14,069 nt of DNA from an uncultured Mycoplasmatota bacterium (GTDB taxonomy: Bacteria > Bacillota_I > Bacilli_A > RF39 > UBA660): assembly GCA_948437815.1 (NCBI GenBank), contig CAOJKG010000019.1, positions 1-14,069 of the forward strand. Direction: 5' to 3'. The translations under genes were made by a program, and so were the position numbers. Under the pieces are notes generated by a model. That model saw only the letters and a list, made by a program, of their open reading frames with translations. It searched no databases and had not been told where the DNA came from. Below, piece after piece: positions 4,794 to 14,060 of this stretch (position 1 is the first letter of the stretch; the number at the start of each line of letters is the position of its first letter).

Positions 4794-5762
4794 TTAGTTT
4801 TTGGCAAGAGCTGTAATAGATAGTATTTCAATTTGATTTGATATTAAATTGCTATTATTATTTATTTCTTTAATTAAATCTGTTGTTAAATATTTTTTGA
4901 AATCATCTGCGAATACAGTAACTACATTATCATTGTCTTTGGCTGTTAAAATACTGGCTAGAAGATTAGCTCCGCTAGATATTCCAACACCTAGTCCAAA
5001 ATTTTTCGCTAGTATTCTTGACATATTTATAGCATCTTCATCATCAATAGTTATTACTTCATCAATTAAACTTTTATCAACAATACTTGGTATGAAGTCA
5101 TCACCTATACCTTCAATACGATGAGTGCCAGTGGTGATATTTTGACTCATTATTGGCATTTGTAAAGGCTCTAAAGCGATTACTTTCGCATTTTTATTTA
5201 TTTCTTTAATTCTTTTTGCTATTCCTATTAAAGTACCACCTGTACCAATACCACTTACAAAACTATCTATTTTAGAAACACTATTTATAATTTCTAATCC
5301 AGTTGTATTATAATGAGCTTCAATATTTTTAATGTTATCAAATTGGTTAGGTCTAAATCCATTTATTTCTTTAGCTAACCTATCGGCTCGTTTAATAGCT
5401 TCTTTAAAGCCTCCATCTTCTTTGGAAACTAAATATACTTTGGCTCCATAAAGTTTCATTATAGCTACACGTTCTTGGCTAGCCCAATCTGGCATAAAAA
5501 TGTGAACTTCATGACCAAAATAAGCACCTAAACTGGCAAATGATATTCCTGTATTCCCACTAGTAGCTTCTATTATAGGTTGACCCTTTTTTAAGCTGCC
5601 ATCTTTATATGATTCTTTTATTATATGATAAGCTAAACGGTCTTTTATGCTTCCAGTATAATTGTAATATTCTAATTTAGCATAAACATTAACTATTTTT
5701 TCTTGGTATTTTACTTTTATTTTAATTATAGGTGTGTTTCCTATTAAATTTTCGATTTTCAT
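4794..5762 (-). CDS. Cysteine synthase-family PLP enzyme
   Basis: This is a fold-type II PLP enzyme of the CysK/cystathionine beta-synthase family, which replaces an activated serine side chain (usually O-acetylserine) with sulfide or another nucleophile. Of 322 residues, K40 in YTGSIKDR should form the Schiff base with PLP; TSGNTG (67-72) is the substrate Asn loop; GIGTGG (171-176) grips the PLP phosphate; SSGAN (262-266) contacts the PLP ring; HRIEGIGDDFIP (214-225) matches the family's IQGIG region. The NYTGSIKDR and VFADDFKKYLTTDL variants, in place of NPGGSVKDR and DSGERYLST, mark a subfamily distinct from classical CysK, so the true substrate is uncertain. AAGGA precedes the ATG. It lies 88 bases after uvrA on the same strand with no clear terminator between, so read-through is likely. 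Confidence 0.9.
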   Translation of the reverse strand: MKIENLIGNTPIIKIKVKYQEKIVNVYAKLEYYNYTGSIKDRLAYHIIKESYKDGSLKKGQPIIEATSGNTGISFASLGAYFGHEVHIFMPDWASQERVAIMKLYGAKVYLVSKEDGGFKEAIKRADRLAKEINGFRPNQFDNIKNIEAHYNTTGLEIINSVSKIDSFVSGIGTGGTLIGIAKRIKEINKNAKVIALEPLQMPIMSQNITTGTHRIEGIGDDFIPSIVDKSLIDEVITIDDEDAINMSRILAKNFGLGVGISSGANLLASILTAKDNDNVVTVFADDFKKYLTTDLIKEINNNSNLISNQIEILSITALAKN

Positions 5763-5850
5763 TGTTATCCTTCTTTCTATTTATTATATGCAAAGATTGA
5801 TAACATCGTATAGTATTAACTAGTTTCTTAAACATATGAAATCCTTTTTT

Positions 5851-8655
5851 CTATTTTAATATTTTAGCTAAAAATTCTCCAGTATGAGAGTTTTTATTTT
5901 TGGCTACTTCTTCTGGAGTTCCAGTAGCAACAATCTCGCCACCTAGATTTCCACCTTCAGGACCTAAATCGATTAGATAATCGGCAACTTTAATAACATC
6001 TAAATTGTGTTCTATTACTAAAACTGTATCGCCATTGTCAACAATACGATTTAAAATAGATAAAAGTTTTTTGATATCATCACTATGAAGTCCTGTTGTA
6101 GGCTCATCAAGGATGAATATACTTTTTCCTGTAGGTTTTTTTTGAAGTTCTTTAGCTAATTTGACTCTTCCTGCTTCACCACCTGATAAAGTAGGGGCAG
6201 ATTGACCTAATTTGATATAGGATAGTCCAACACTTTCCATTACTTTTAATTTATTGTATACTTTTGGAATGTTTTCAAAAAATGGTAATGCCTCACTTAC
6301 ACGCATATCTAATATATCAGCGATGTTTTTATCTTTAAATTTAATATCTAAAGTCTCTTTATTATATCTTTTGCCACCACATACATCACATGGAACATAT
6401 ACATCTGGTAAAAAGTGCATCTCTATTTTTTTTACGCCATCTCCCCAACAGGCTTCACATCTTCCACCTTTAACATTAAATGAGAATCTTCCTTTGTCAT
6501 AACCACGTATTTTGGCTTCTTTGGTATTTGTAAATACATCTCTTATATCATCAAATACACCAACATATGTAGCAGGATTACTTCTTGGAGTTCTACCAAT
6601 TGCATCTTGAGTTATTTGAACTACTTTATCTAATTCTTCAATACCCTTGATTTCTTTACATTTACCAGGTACATGTTTAGAACCGTTAATTGTAACTGCT
6701 AAAGATTTATATAAGATTTCATTTATTAAAGTAGATTTACCAGAACCAGAAACACCGGTTACACATACGAATTTGCCTAAAGGTATTTCTACATTAATAT
6801 TTTTTAAATTGTTTTCAGTAGCTTTAACTATTTTTAATTTTTTACCATTACCTTTACGACGTTTTTTAGGTACTTCTATTTTTTCTTTACCACTTAAATA
6901 TTTACCTGTTAAAGAATTTTTGTTTTTCATTACTTCCTCAGGTGTTCCAGCGGCGATAATTTCTCCACCAAACTCACCAGCGCCTGGACCTATATCTACT
7001 AAAAAGTCACTAGCGAGCATTGTGTCAGTATCGTGTTCAACAACTATAAGTGTATTTCCTAAATCGCGCATTTCTTGTAAAGCTTTTATTAATTTTTCAT
7101 TATCTTTTTGATGTAATCCAATCGATGGTTCATCTAAAACATATAAAACACCAGATAATTTAGAACCTATTTGAGTAGCAAGCCTTATACGTTGAGCTTC
7201 GCCACCTGATAGAGTACCAGCACTTCTTGATAAAGTTAAATATCCTAAACCAACATTTTTTAAAAAGTCTAATCTATTTAATATCTCTTTAGTAACTAAA
7301 CCGCTTATTTCTTTTTGTTCATTGGTAAGTTTTAAATTGCCAATGAAATCTCTTAATTCGATAATACTAAAGTTAGTAACTTCAAAAATATTTTTCTTAT
7401 TTATTTTAACTGCTAGAACAGAAGGGTTAAGCCTTGCGCCAGAACATACAGGACATGGAGATTCAACCATAAATGTTTCTAACCATTCTCTACGCCAAGA
7501 AGATGATGTTTCTAAATGTCTTCTTTCATTAGTATTTATTATTCCTTCATAATATTCACTAGTATATCTAGTATTACCATTTTTAGATATATATTTAAAA
7601 TCTATTTTGTCTTTGGAACCATAAAGAATTATATCTAATTCTTTTTTAGTAAACTCTTTTAAAGGTCTATTATAATCAATATTATAATATTCACATACTG
7701 TAAGGAGTTGGGTCATTTCCATCGTGTCAGGACTAAGGGTTTTAATTCCACCTTCTAAAATAGTTTTGTTTTTGTCAGGAATTATTAAAGCTTCACCTAT
7801 TTTTAATTTAGTTCCTAAACCTTTACATTCAGGGCATGCACCATAGGGAGCGTTAAATGAAAATAATCTTGGTTCTAATTCTGGAATAGAAAAATTACAA
7901 TGAGGACAAGCATATGATTCACTCATTAGTATTTCTTCACCATCAATTATATGAATTAAAACTTTGCCACTAGCTAGTTTAGTACTGTTTTCAATCGCTT
8001 CAAATATTCTGCCTCTTTCCTCAGAATCTATAACTATACGATCGACAATTACTTCAATATTATCTTTGATGTTTTTTTCTAAAACTATATCTTCATCTAA
8101 AGAACGCATTTCACCATTTACTTTTACTCTCGAATATCCTGATTTTCTTAAATCATCAAATAAATCTTTGTGTGTTCCTTTTTCACCATGTACAACAGGT
8201 GCTAAAATCTCTATTTTAGTACCATTTTCTAATTCCATTACTTTATTAGTCATTTCTTCAATAGATTGTCTAGTTATAGGAATATTATGAGTAGGACAAA
8301 AAGGTATTCCTACACGAGCATATAATAATCTTAAATAATCATAAATTTCAGTGATTGTTCCTACTGTACTACGAGGGTTTTTATTAGTTGTTTTTTGATC
8401 AATTGATATACTAGGGCTTAATCCTTCAATTGAATCGACATCTGGTTTTTCACTTATACCAATAAATTGTCTAGCATAGGCACTTAAGGATTCCACATAT
8501 CTTCTTTGACCTTCAGCGAATATTGTATCAAAAGCTAAACTAGATTTCCCAGAACCTGATACGCCTGTCATAACTATTAATTTATTTTTCGGTAGTTCAA
8601 TACTGACATTTTTTAAATTGTTTTCACGAGCACCTTTAACAATAATTTTATCCAT
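5851..8655 (-). CDS. uvrA: Excinuclease ABC subunit A (UvrA)
   Basis: UvrA is the ATPase that finds bulky DNA lesions and loads UvrB in nucleotide excision repair. The 934 residues hold two ABC modules: Walker A GVSGSGKS at 31-38 and 634-641, signatures at 482-489 (LSGGEAQR) and 823-830, and Walker B at 506-510 and about 848-852. Zinc-binding cysteine pairs are C250/C253 with C274/C277 and C733/C736 with C756/C759. The second signature reads LSGGEAGR, with Gly829 where Gln is usual, and the second zinc module has CEACW where CEACQ is usual. All essential ATPase residues are kept. The start ATG follows AAAGGAG. uvrB and uvrC are not in the window. A perfect consensus promoter lies upstream; I see no clear SOS box. 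Confidence 0.98.
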   Translation of the reverse strand: MDKIIVKGARENNLKNVSIELPKNKLIVMTGVSGSGKSSLAFDTIFAEGQRRYVESLSAYARQFIGISEKPDVDSIEGLSPSISIDQKTTNKNPRSTVGTITEIYDYLRLLYARVGIPFCPTHNIPITRQSIEEMTNKVMELENGTKIEILAPVVHGEKGTHKDLFDDLRKSGYSRVKVNGEMRSLDEDIVLEKNIKDNIEVIVDRIVIDSEERGRIFEAIENSTKLASGKVLIHIIDGEEILMSESYACPHCNFSIPELEPRLFSFNAPYGACPECKGLGTKLKIGEALIIPDKNKTILEGGIKTLSPDTMEMTQLLTVCEYYNIDYNRPLKEFTKKELDIILYGSKDKIDFKYISKNGNTRYTSEYYEGIINTNERRHLETSSSWRREWLETFMVESPCPVCSGARLNPSVLAVKINKKNIFEVTNFSIIELRDFIGNLKLTNEQKEISGLVTKEILNRLDFLKNVGLGYLTLSRSAGTLSGGEAQRIRLATQIGSKLSGVLYVLDEPSIGLHQKDNEKLIKALQEMRDLGNTLIVVEHDTDTMLASDFLVDIGPGAGEFGGEIIAAGTPEEVMKNKNSLTGKYLSGKEKIEVPKKRRKGNGKKLKIVKATENNLKNINVEIPLGKFVCVTGVSGSGKSTLINEILYKSLAVTINGSKHVPGKCKEIKGIEELDKVVQITQDAIGRTPRSNPATYVGVFDDIRDVFTNTKEAKIRGYDKGRFSFNVKGGRCEACWGDGVKKIEMHFLPDVYVPCDVCGGKRYNKETLDIKFKDKNIADILDMRVSEALPFFENIPKVYNKLKVMESVGLSYIKLGQSAPTLSGGEAGRVKLAKELQKKPTGKSIFILDEPTTGLHSDDIKKLLSILNRIVDNGDTVLVIEHNLDVIKVADYLIDLGPEGGNLGGEIVATGTPEEVAKNKNSHTGEFLAKILK

Positions 8656-8717
8656 TTTACTACTCCTTTTTTATTAGTTTGTCTTTTTTTATTAGTTTTA
8701 CACTAAAGAATATGTTT

Positions 8718-8746
8718 ATTATAACAAGCGCATATTTGTTTGTCAA
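8718..8746 (-). promoter_or_regulatory. uvrA promoter, consensus
   Basis: On the minus strand TTGACA (8746-8741), a 17-base spacer and TATAAT (8723-8718), with a TG one base upstream of the -10 box (extended -10). The leader to the uvrA ATG is about 55 bases. An AACAA/TTGTT inverted repeat lies in the spacer. Confidence 0.85.
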
Positions 8747-8776
8747 ATGTTTATTTGTTTTTTGTTATATATGTTT

Positions 8777-8805
8777 TTGACAAATGGGATTAAATATGCT
8801 ATTAT
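8777..8805 (+). promoter_or_regulatory. Promoter of the 907-residue multi-HTH gene
   Basis: TTGACA (8777-8782), a 17-base spacer and TATTAT (8800-8805), with an extended TGC before the -10. It diverges from the uvrA promoter; the two -35 boxes are 30 bases apart. Confidence 0.8.
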
Positions 8806-8836
8806 ATAGCGCAATTTAAAGAAAAGGGGCGGTTTT

Positions 8837-11560
8837 ATGGGAGAATTAGAAAGATTAGAAGGTGTTTTAAAAGAGAGCTTATTTAATAGTACAAAAGAAC
8901 TATTAGATGCTTATGCATATTGTAAGTGTGATTTTTTATGTATATCTTTTAAAGCTTGGGAAAAGCTTTTTGCAAAAATTGCGTGGAACTTACATAAGAA
9001 AAATGTTTCTTCAAATCTTTTTACGGCAGAATTAGTTGCGCGCGTAAATAATGCTGTTGGTAATTTTATAAAACAAAGATTATATGAAGATAAAACGTAT
9101 TTATTAGATAATTTATTGGATAAATTAGAAAAATCGGGATATAAAGAAGAAAGATTACTAGCTATGTTTTTATTAGAACTTAAATGCTTTAATGTTGAAT
9201 TTACGAAGTATTTTTTTGATTTATTAAAAAGAAATTCAAAGAAATTTAATTCTATAATTAGAATGTCAGGTTTAAAGGGTTTATCTTATGAAGAATTTGT
9301 TTCAGCTTTAAATGAAAATCATAAATTAGCTATTAAAATGATTAAAGATTCTGATATAGATTATAATAGGTTGATATGTAAATATTCTAATATGTCTTTT
9401 GAACAAATTAGAGATCTTTTTGGTGATGATTTTTGCACTTTATCTTTTAATAGTAGAAAGTTATTAGAAAGATATTTTGCTGGTCCTGTTTCAAATAATT
9501 GGCTTATCCCTTATAAAGCAGAGAAATATATTAATTTTCTAATCTATGGGTATCAAAGAAAAGATATAAGTGTAAATATTAATTCTTTAAAAAAAGCTTA
9601 TCTGGATAATAAAGATAAATTTAATGAAGAACAATCTTTATTTTTAGAATGTTTTGTTTTTGGTATGCAAGATAAATCTGTTTTTTATCGTCAATATCCT
9701 AATGAATATAGCCATAAATCTTATTTAATAAATAGACTTGAAATGCTTTATTATGGAATTCAAGATATATTTGAATATACTTTATCTAAAGAGCAATATT
9801 TAGAAGTTTTAGAAAAATACCCTGAAGAAACATGTAATTTTAGAAGAGATATTTTGGACGATTATTATGGTGTAAATTGTGCTCGTTTATCTATCGCAGA
9901 GCTTAGTAAGAAATATGGAGTTACTGATGATGAAGTTCGATATTTAATAAAATTATCTAGAAATTATTGTTTAACTTTATATAGCAATTTAAATCATAGT
10001 CAAAAAATAGATAAAACTATATATATGCCATATGTGTTAGATGATAAATATCCTCTTAATAGTGAAACTAGAGAAGCCTTACTAATGTTTATGAATGGTG
10101 AAGATTATGAAGATATTGCAAGAAAAATAAATAAAAAAGATGTTTCAACTATTATTTCAAAAGGTATACAAAAAATAGATGGGTATAGATTTGGTATTGA
10201 AAGACCTAAATTTAATGTTAAAGAAGATATTACTTTAACTCATGAAGAATTAAGAGATTTATCTATTGCAGAAATTAATATGCATCCAAGTGAAAGTGTA
10301 ATTAGTGAAGAAGATAAGACGTTTTTGAGTTTCTATTTTGGTATTAAGAATAAGTATAATTTAGATGGAGAAATTTTGGCTGGAAAAAAATTACAAGAAA
10401 GATTAGATTTTAAAAGAGATGTAAGCGCTAGATTTAAAGATATAACTAAAAAACTTAAACAAAGAAAAATGGGTATATTGATGCCAGAGCTAATTTCTAT
10501 TGATAGACAAAAACTATCTAGTATTTTAGCAGATCCTCATTTACCGATAACTAAGGAAGATAGAGAAATTATTTGTTCTTTATTAGAAATTAATGGTTAT
10601 TCTCTTAAATCTATATCAGAATTAGCTGAAATATATCATTTAACAAATAAAAGTCTTAAAAGAAAATATCAAATTGCATTAATCAATATAAATAAATATC
10701 TTATAGGGGAAAAAGAAGGAATAATAAGCTATGAATGTGATATTGTGCCTAATTTAAAATATTTTACTTTAAAAGAAAGAGAAATTATTAGTGATTATTA
10801 TGTTTCTGGGCTAACAAATAAACAAATAGCTAAAAAATATAATTTATCTGAAAGTCAAGCAGTACGTTTAATTTATAAAATTAAAACTATGTTATATGAT
10901 TTAATTAATAATGCTAATGTTATTAGATTTGACTATGATTATTATAATCAAGTTGTTGATAGACCAGACTTTCCTTATAGAGGTGATTTGGATTTAGCTA
11001 AAAGAGTATTTAGCTTATATATAGGAGAGAATTCATTAGTTAGATTAGATGCTAAAGAAATCAAACAGAAATTGGGTTTAAGTATGTCTTCTAGGGCTAT
11101 ATCTTCTATGATTGATAGATTAGTATTAGCTGTATTTAAGTATAAAGAAGGCATTAGAAAAGAAAATTCTTTTTCTTTAAGAGAAATTAAAGATTTTTAT
11201 AGAAATAATTCTAATAATCTTAGTTCTGATGAGATTGCCTTGTTTAAAGATTTTTTTGATAAGTATTTAAACTCTGGTTGCAAAATAAGTGAAGATTTAA
11301 TATATTTAATGCTTAAAGATAAATTTTCAGATCATTTTGATATTTCTAAAGCTTCCAAAGAAGATATTTTGAAATTATTACGTCAATATTCAGGCTGTTA
11401 TCCAAAAATGCTTAAGAATACTTTGATGTTTTATGGTAATATCTTAGAAAGAGAACTTATGAGGGGGAGAGAAATCAATCATGTTTTTAGACTTTTAGCT
11501 AGTTTAGATAAAAAGTTATCTGTAGAAAATGCTAATTCTAGAGCTAGAAAGGTTTCTTAA
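8837..11560 (+). CDS. Large protein with repeated sigma-region-4-like HTH segments
   Basis: This 907-residue, highly charged soluble protein has no signal peptide or membrane segment. Its clearest unit is at 644-690 (TLKEREIISDYYVSGLTNKQ, IAKKYNLSESQAVRLIYKIK), which matches sigma-70 region 4 / LuxR-type helix-turn-helix. Weaker units of the same shape lie at 334-376 (LSIAELSKKYGVTDDEVRYL), 408-447 (YEDIARKINKKDVSTIISKG) and 572-619 (SISELAEIYHLTNKSLKRKY), and possibly at 720-768. I see no sigma region 2, so it is unlikely to be a complete sigma factor. The first 330 residues are helical and unassigned. A DNA- or RNA-polymerase-binding regulator is the best inference. The start follows AAGGGG; it diverges from uvrA and precedes, with its own gap and promoter, the surface-protein gene. 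I recognise no named family. Confidence 0.8.
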   Translation: MGELERLEGVLKESLFNSTKELLDAYAYCKCDFLCISFKAWEKLFAKIAWNLHKKNVSSNLFTAELVARVNNAVGNFIKQRLYEDKTYLLDNLLDKLEKSGYKEERLLAMFLLELKCFNVEFTKYFFDLLKRNSKKFNSIIRMSGLKGLSYEEFVSALNENHKLAIKMIKDSDIDYNRLICKYSNMSFEQIRDLFGDDFCTLSFNSRKLLERYFAGPVSNNWLIPYKAEKYINFLIYGYQRKDISVNINSLKKAYLDNKDKFNEEQSLFLECFVFGMQDKSVFYRQYPNEYSHKSYLINRLEMLYYGIQDIFEYTLSKEQYLEVLEKYPEETCNFRRDILDDYYGVNCARLSIAELSKKYGVTDDEVRYLIKLSRNYCLTLYSNLNHSQKIDKTIYMPYVLDDKYPLNSETREALLMFMNGEDYEDIARKINKKDVSTIISKGIQKIDGYRFGIERPKFNVKEDITLTHEELRDLSIAEINMHPSESVISEEDKTFLSFYFGIKNKYNLDGEILAGKKLQERLDFKRDVSARFKDITKKLKQRKMGILMPELISIDRQKLSSILADPHLPITKEDREIICSLLEINGYSLKSISELAEIYHLTNKSLKRKYQIALININKYLIGEKEGIISYECDIVPNLKYFTLKEREIISDYYVSGLTNKQIAKKYNLSESQAVRLIYKIKTMLYDLINNANVIRFDYDYYNQVVDRPDFPYRGDLDLAKRVFSLYIGENSLVRLDAKEIKQKLGLSMSSRAISSMIDRLVLAVFKYKEGIRKENSFSLREIKDFYRNNSNNLSSDEIALFKDFFDKYLNSGCKISEDLIYLMLKDKFSDHFDISKASKEDILKLLRQYSGCYPKMLKNTLMFYGNILERELMRGREINHVFRLLASLDKKLSVENANSRARKVS

Positions 11561-11600
11561 AAAAGTACTGTTTTTTATGATTGTTAGGATTTTGTAAAAT

Positions 11601-11634
11601 TTGACATTTTGACTATTTTGTGATATCATATCAC
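11601..11634 (+). promoter_or_regulatory. Promoter with a palindromic operator candidate for the Big_2 protein gene
   Basis: TTGACA (11601-11606), a 17-base spacer and TATCAT (11624-11629). A perfect 15-base palindrome, GTGATATCATATCAC (11620-11634), covers the -10 box, so a bound repressor would block RNA polymerase. The leader to the ATG at 11658 is short and contains AGAGGGGG. Confidence 0.75.
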
Positions 11635-11657
11635 ACCAAACAGAGGGGGAATTTGGT

Positions 11658-13994
11658 ATGTACGAAGAAAAACCAAAGAAAAGTTTTAATTTGAGTAATT
11701 TGAATATTAATTGGAAATCATTGTTGATTAAATTTGCTATTCTTTTAGTAGCAGTATTTATCTTAATATTTATTGTATCTTTAGTTAAAAAAGATAAAAA
11801 AGTATTAGAATCTAATTTATCTACTAATTTACAAGCAATGAAAACTGCTGCGAGTGAATATTTTGTAGGTTCAAGATTACCAACAAATGTTAATGGTAGA
11901 AAGAAAATAACACTTGGAGAAATGTTTGATAATAAACTTTTAGTAGAGTTTAAAGATCAAAATAATAATACTTGTGATACAATTGGAAGTTTTGCAGAAG
12001 CTACAAAAATTAATAGTACTGATTATACTCTTAAAATAAAACTTGTTTGTGGTAGTGAGTCTGATTATATTATTGATACTATTAAAGTTGAAGATGAAAA
12101 GCTTGATGTTCCTACTGATGATAATGGTAATATTAATCAAGATGATAATCAAAATACTGATGATAATAATTCAAATACTAATAATGTAGTTAATAAACCT
12201 GGTAATAATGGAACTACTAACAAACCTAGTAGTGGATCTAATAATACAGTTAATAAACCTAGTAATGGTTCTAATGGAACAACTAATAAGCCTGGTTCAT
12301 CTAATAATACAATAGCAAATAGTTGTACATATGGTAATAAAGATTATACTTCTAGTTATCCTTTAGCATATGTTATTCCTGGTAACTGTGCAGTAAGTAA
12401 GTCTGATTTTTACAAGGCAGAATATGCTAATAAAGTTAGTTCTATTTCAGCTTTAGAATATATAAAGATAAGTAATGAAGCTGTATCTTTAAAAAATAAA
12501 ACTGGTGTTAATATTTATGTTGAAAACCCTTCTTATTATGGTATTTATAATAAGTCTGGTAATGGATTAGTTGGTTATCAAGTGCTATTTACTATGAAAC
12601 AAAAAGTAAATTATGTTACTACAACTATTTATCAATATTATTTAGATAGTAATGGTAATCGTACTGTTGTAATTGATAAACGTAGTTCAGTTGGATCAAA
12701 TAATGGTAATAATAACAATAATAATAGTTCTGGTGTAGTTAGAGTTACAAGTGTTACTTTAAATAGATCAAATGTTTATTTAGATGTTAATGATACTTAT
12801 TATTTAACTGCAACAATAAATCCAAGTAATGCGACTAATAAAAATATAACTTGGAAAAGTTCAAATACAAGTGTTGCAACTATATCTAGTAGTGGTAAAA
12901 TAACTGCATTAAGAAAAGGTACTACAACTATTACAGCTACTGTTGATGGTAAATCTGCTAGTGCTAAAGTTTATGTTGATAATAATGTAATATCTGTTTC
13001 GAAAATAACTTTAAATAGATCTTATTTAGACTTAGATATTAATGAAACTTATAAATTAGTTGCAACTGTAACACCAAGTAATGCTACTTATAAAAATGTA
13101 ACTTGGAAAAGTTCAAATACAAGTGTAGCAACAGTAAATAGCAATGGTGAGGTAACAGCTCGCAGGGGTGGTACTGCTGTTATTACTGCTACAGCTGATG
13201 GGCTAAGTGTTAGTGCTACAATTTATGTAAATAGTGTTATTCCAGTATCTAATATTGTTATTAATAAGTCGGCTTTAGATTTAGAAGTTGGAGATACTTA
13301 TATGTTAAAAGCAACTATTTATCCAACTAACGCAACTAATAAAAATGTAACTTGGAGAAGTTCAAATACAAGTGTTGCAACTGTATCTAGTAGCGGAAAA
13401 GTAACAGCTAAAAATACGGGTAGAGCTTTAATTAGTGCAACAGCTGATGGTTTTACTACTAGTATCTGGGTTTATGTTGAAAATAATAGTTCTAATTTAA
13501 CATATTGCAAACAAAAAACAGAAACTGATTATTTTATTAATATTGAAGAAAAAAATAAATATTCAAATAATAGTTATTCTCTTGAGTATTACGATAAAAA
13601 TATGAAAAATGCTAAAGTAATTAATGCAGGATATTTATATGATAGTCAATATGATAGTATACGTTCTTATTTTAATAATCCTCAAGTTACGATGGTAGCG
13701 TCTTTAGATTATTTAGATTATTTACCATATAATTATCAAAGATCAGCTTTGAAGAAAGAAAATTTCTCTCATAATATAACTCAAACTTATCAAAGAAATG
13801 GACATTGGTATATAGATATTTCTTATAAAGTGAATAATTATAATAATGTTTATTCTCGTGTATCTAATTACTCAGGAAAAAATGTTTATTATGTTCCTCT
13901 ATTCTTTCAAATAGAATATATTGATTTAGATGATTGTATAAGCGCTAGAGAATATAACTTGGTAAGTAGACCTTGGGAATATAAAAAAATATAA
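11658..13994 (+). CDS. Membrane-anchored surface protein with three Big_2 domains
   Basis: Of 778 residues, a short basic cytoplasmic start is followed by one membrane helix (about 20-43, SLLIKFAILLVAVFILIFIV), then a small domain (about 50-145) whose pattern, AASEYF then LGEMFDNKLL and CDTIGSFAE, resembles the soluble part of pilin-like proteins in gut Firmicutes. An Asn/Lys/Pro/Gly linker (150-220) repeats NKP units. A Cys-containing domain (about 221-342), a poly-Asn hinge, three Big_2 Ig-like repeats (362-441, 446-524, 529-607) and a Tyr/Asn-rich C-terminal domain (608-778) follow. There is no LPXTG motif or signal cleavage site, so it should stay anchored by the N-terminal helix with the rest outside. 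Adhesion or wall attachment is inferred from Big_2. The end is complete and followed by a terminator. Confidence 0.85.
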   Translation: MYEEKPKKSFNLSNLNINWKSLLIKFAILLVAVFILIFIVSLVKKDKKVLESNLSTNLQAMKTAASEYFVGSRLPTNVNGRKKITLGEMFDNKLLVEFKDQNNNTCDTIGSFAEATKINSTDYTLKIKLVCGSESDYIIDTIKVEDEKLDVPTDDNGNINQDDNQNTDDNNSNTNNVVNKPGNNGTTNKPSSGSNNTVNKPSNGSNGTTNKPGSSNNTIANSCTYGNKDYTSSYPLAYVIPGNCAVSKSDFYKAEYANKVSSISALEYIKISNEAVSLKNKTGVNIYVENPSYYGIYNKSGNGLVGYQVLFTMKQKVNYVTTTIYQYYLDSNGNRTVVIDKRSSVGSNNGNNNNNNSSGVVRVTSVTLNRSNVYLDVNDTYYLTATINPSNATNKNITWKSSNTSVATISSSGKITALRKGTTTITATVDGKSASAKVYVDNNVISVSKITLNRSYLDLDINETYKLVATVTPSNATYKNVTWKSSNTSVATVNSNGEVTARRGGTAVITATADGLSVSATIYVNSVIPVSNIVINKSALDLEVGDTYMLKATIYPTNATNKNVTWRSSNTSVATVSSSGKVTAKNTGRALISATADGFTTSIWVYVENNSSNLTYCKQKTETDYFINIEEKNKYSNNSYSLEYYDKNMKNAKVINAGYLYDSQYDSIRSYFNNPQVTMVASLDYLDYLPYNYQRSALKKENFSHNITQTYQRNGHWYIDISYKVNNYNNVYSRVSNYSGKNVYYVPLFFQIEYIDLDDCISAREYNLVSRPWEYKKI
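12739..13480 (+). repeat. Three tandem Big_2-coding repeats
   Basis: The repeats have periods of 252 and then 249 bases. Each contains a nearly identical core beginning ACTTGGAAAAGTTCAAATAC at 12849, 13101 and 13350 (the third has ACTTGGAGAAG), while the rest of each repeat has diverged more. Confidence 0.85.
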
Positions 13995-14014
13995 AAAACT
14001 ACCTTTTGGGGTAG
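13995..14014 (-). terminator. Minus-strand terminator for a converging gene beyond the window
   Basis: CTACC (13999-14003) pairs with GGTAG (14010-14014); read on the minus strand it is followed by TTTTTT. It would end a transcript entering from the right edge. Confidence 0.45.
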
Positions 14015-14018
14015 CTCA

Positions 14019-14060
14019 GACTGTTGACAAAAGAAAATTTGTTAATAGTCTTTTTATTTT
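14019..14060 (+). terminator. Terminator of the Big_2 protein gene
   Basis: A 13-pair stem with two G-T wobbles runs from GACTGTTGACAAA (14019-14031) to TTTGTTAATAGTC (14038-14050), followed by TTTTTATTTT. Confidence 0.75.

Noticed and set aside
5722..5835. A 37-codon minus-strand ORF starting MFKKLVNTIRCYQ with an AAGGA upstream, overlapping the start of the PLP-enzyme gene
   Set aside because: It overlaps the real gene in another frame, its composition is not distinctive, and the upstream spacing could arise by chance. A leader peptide cannot be excluded, but nothing supports it.
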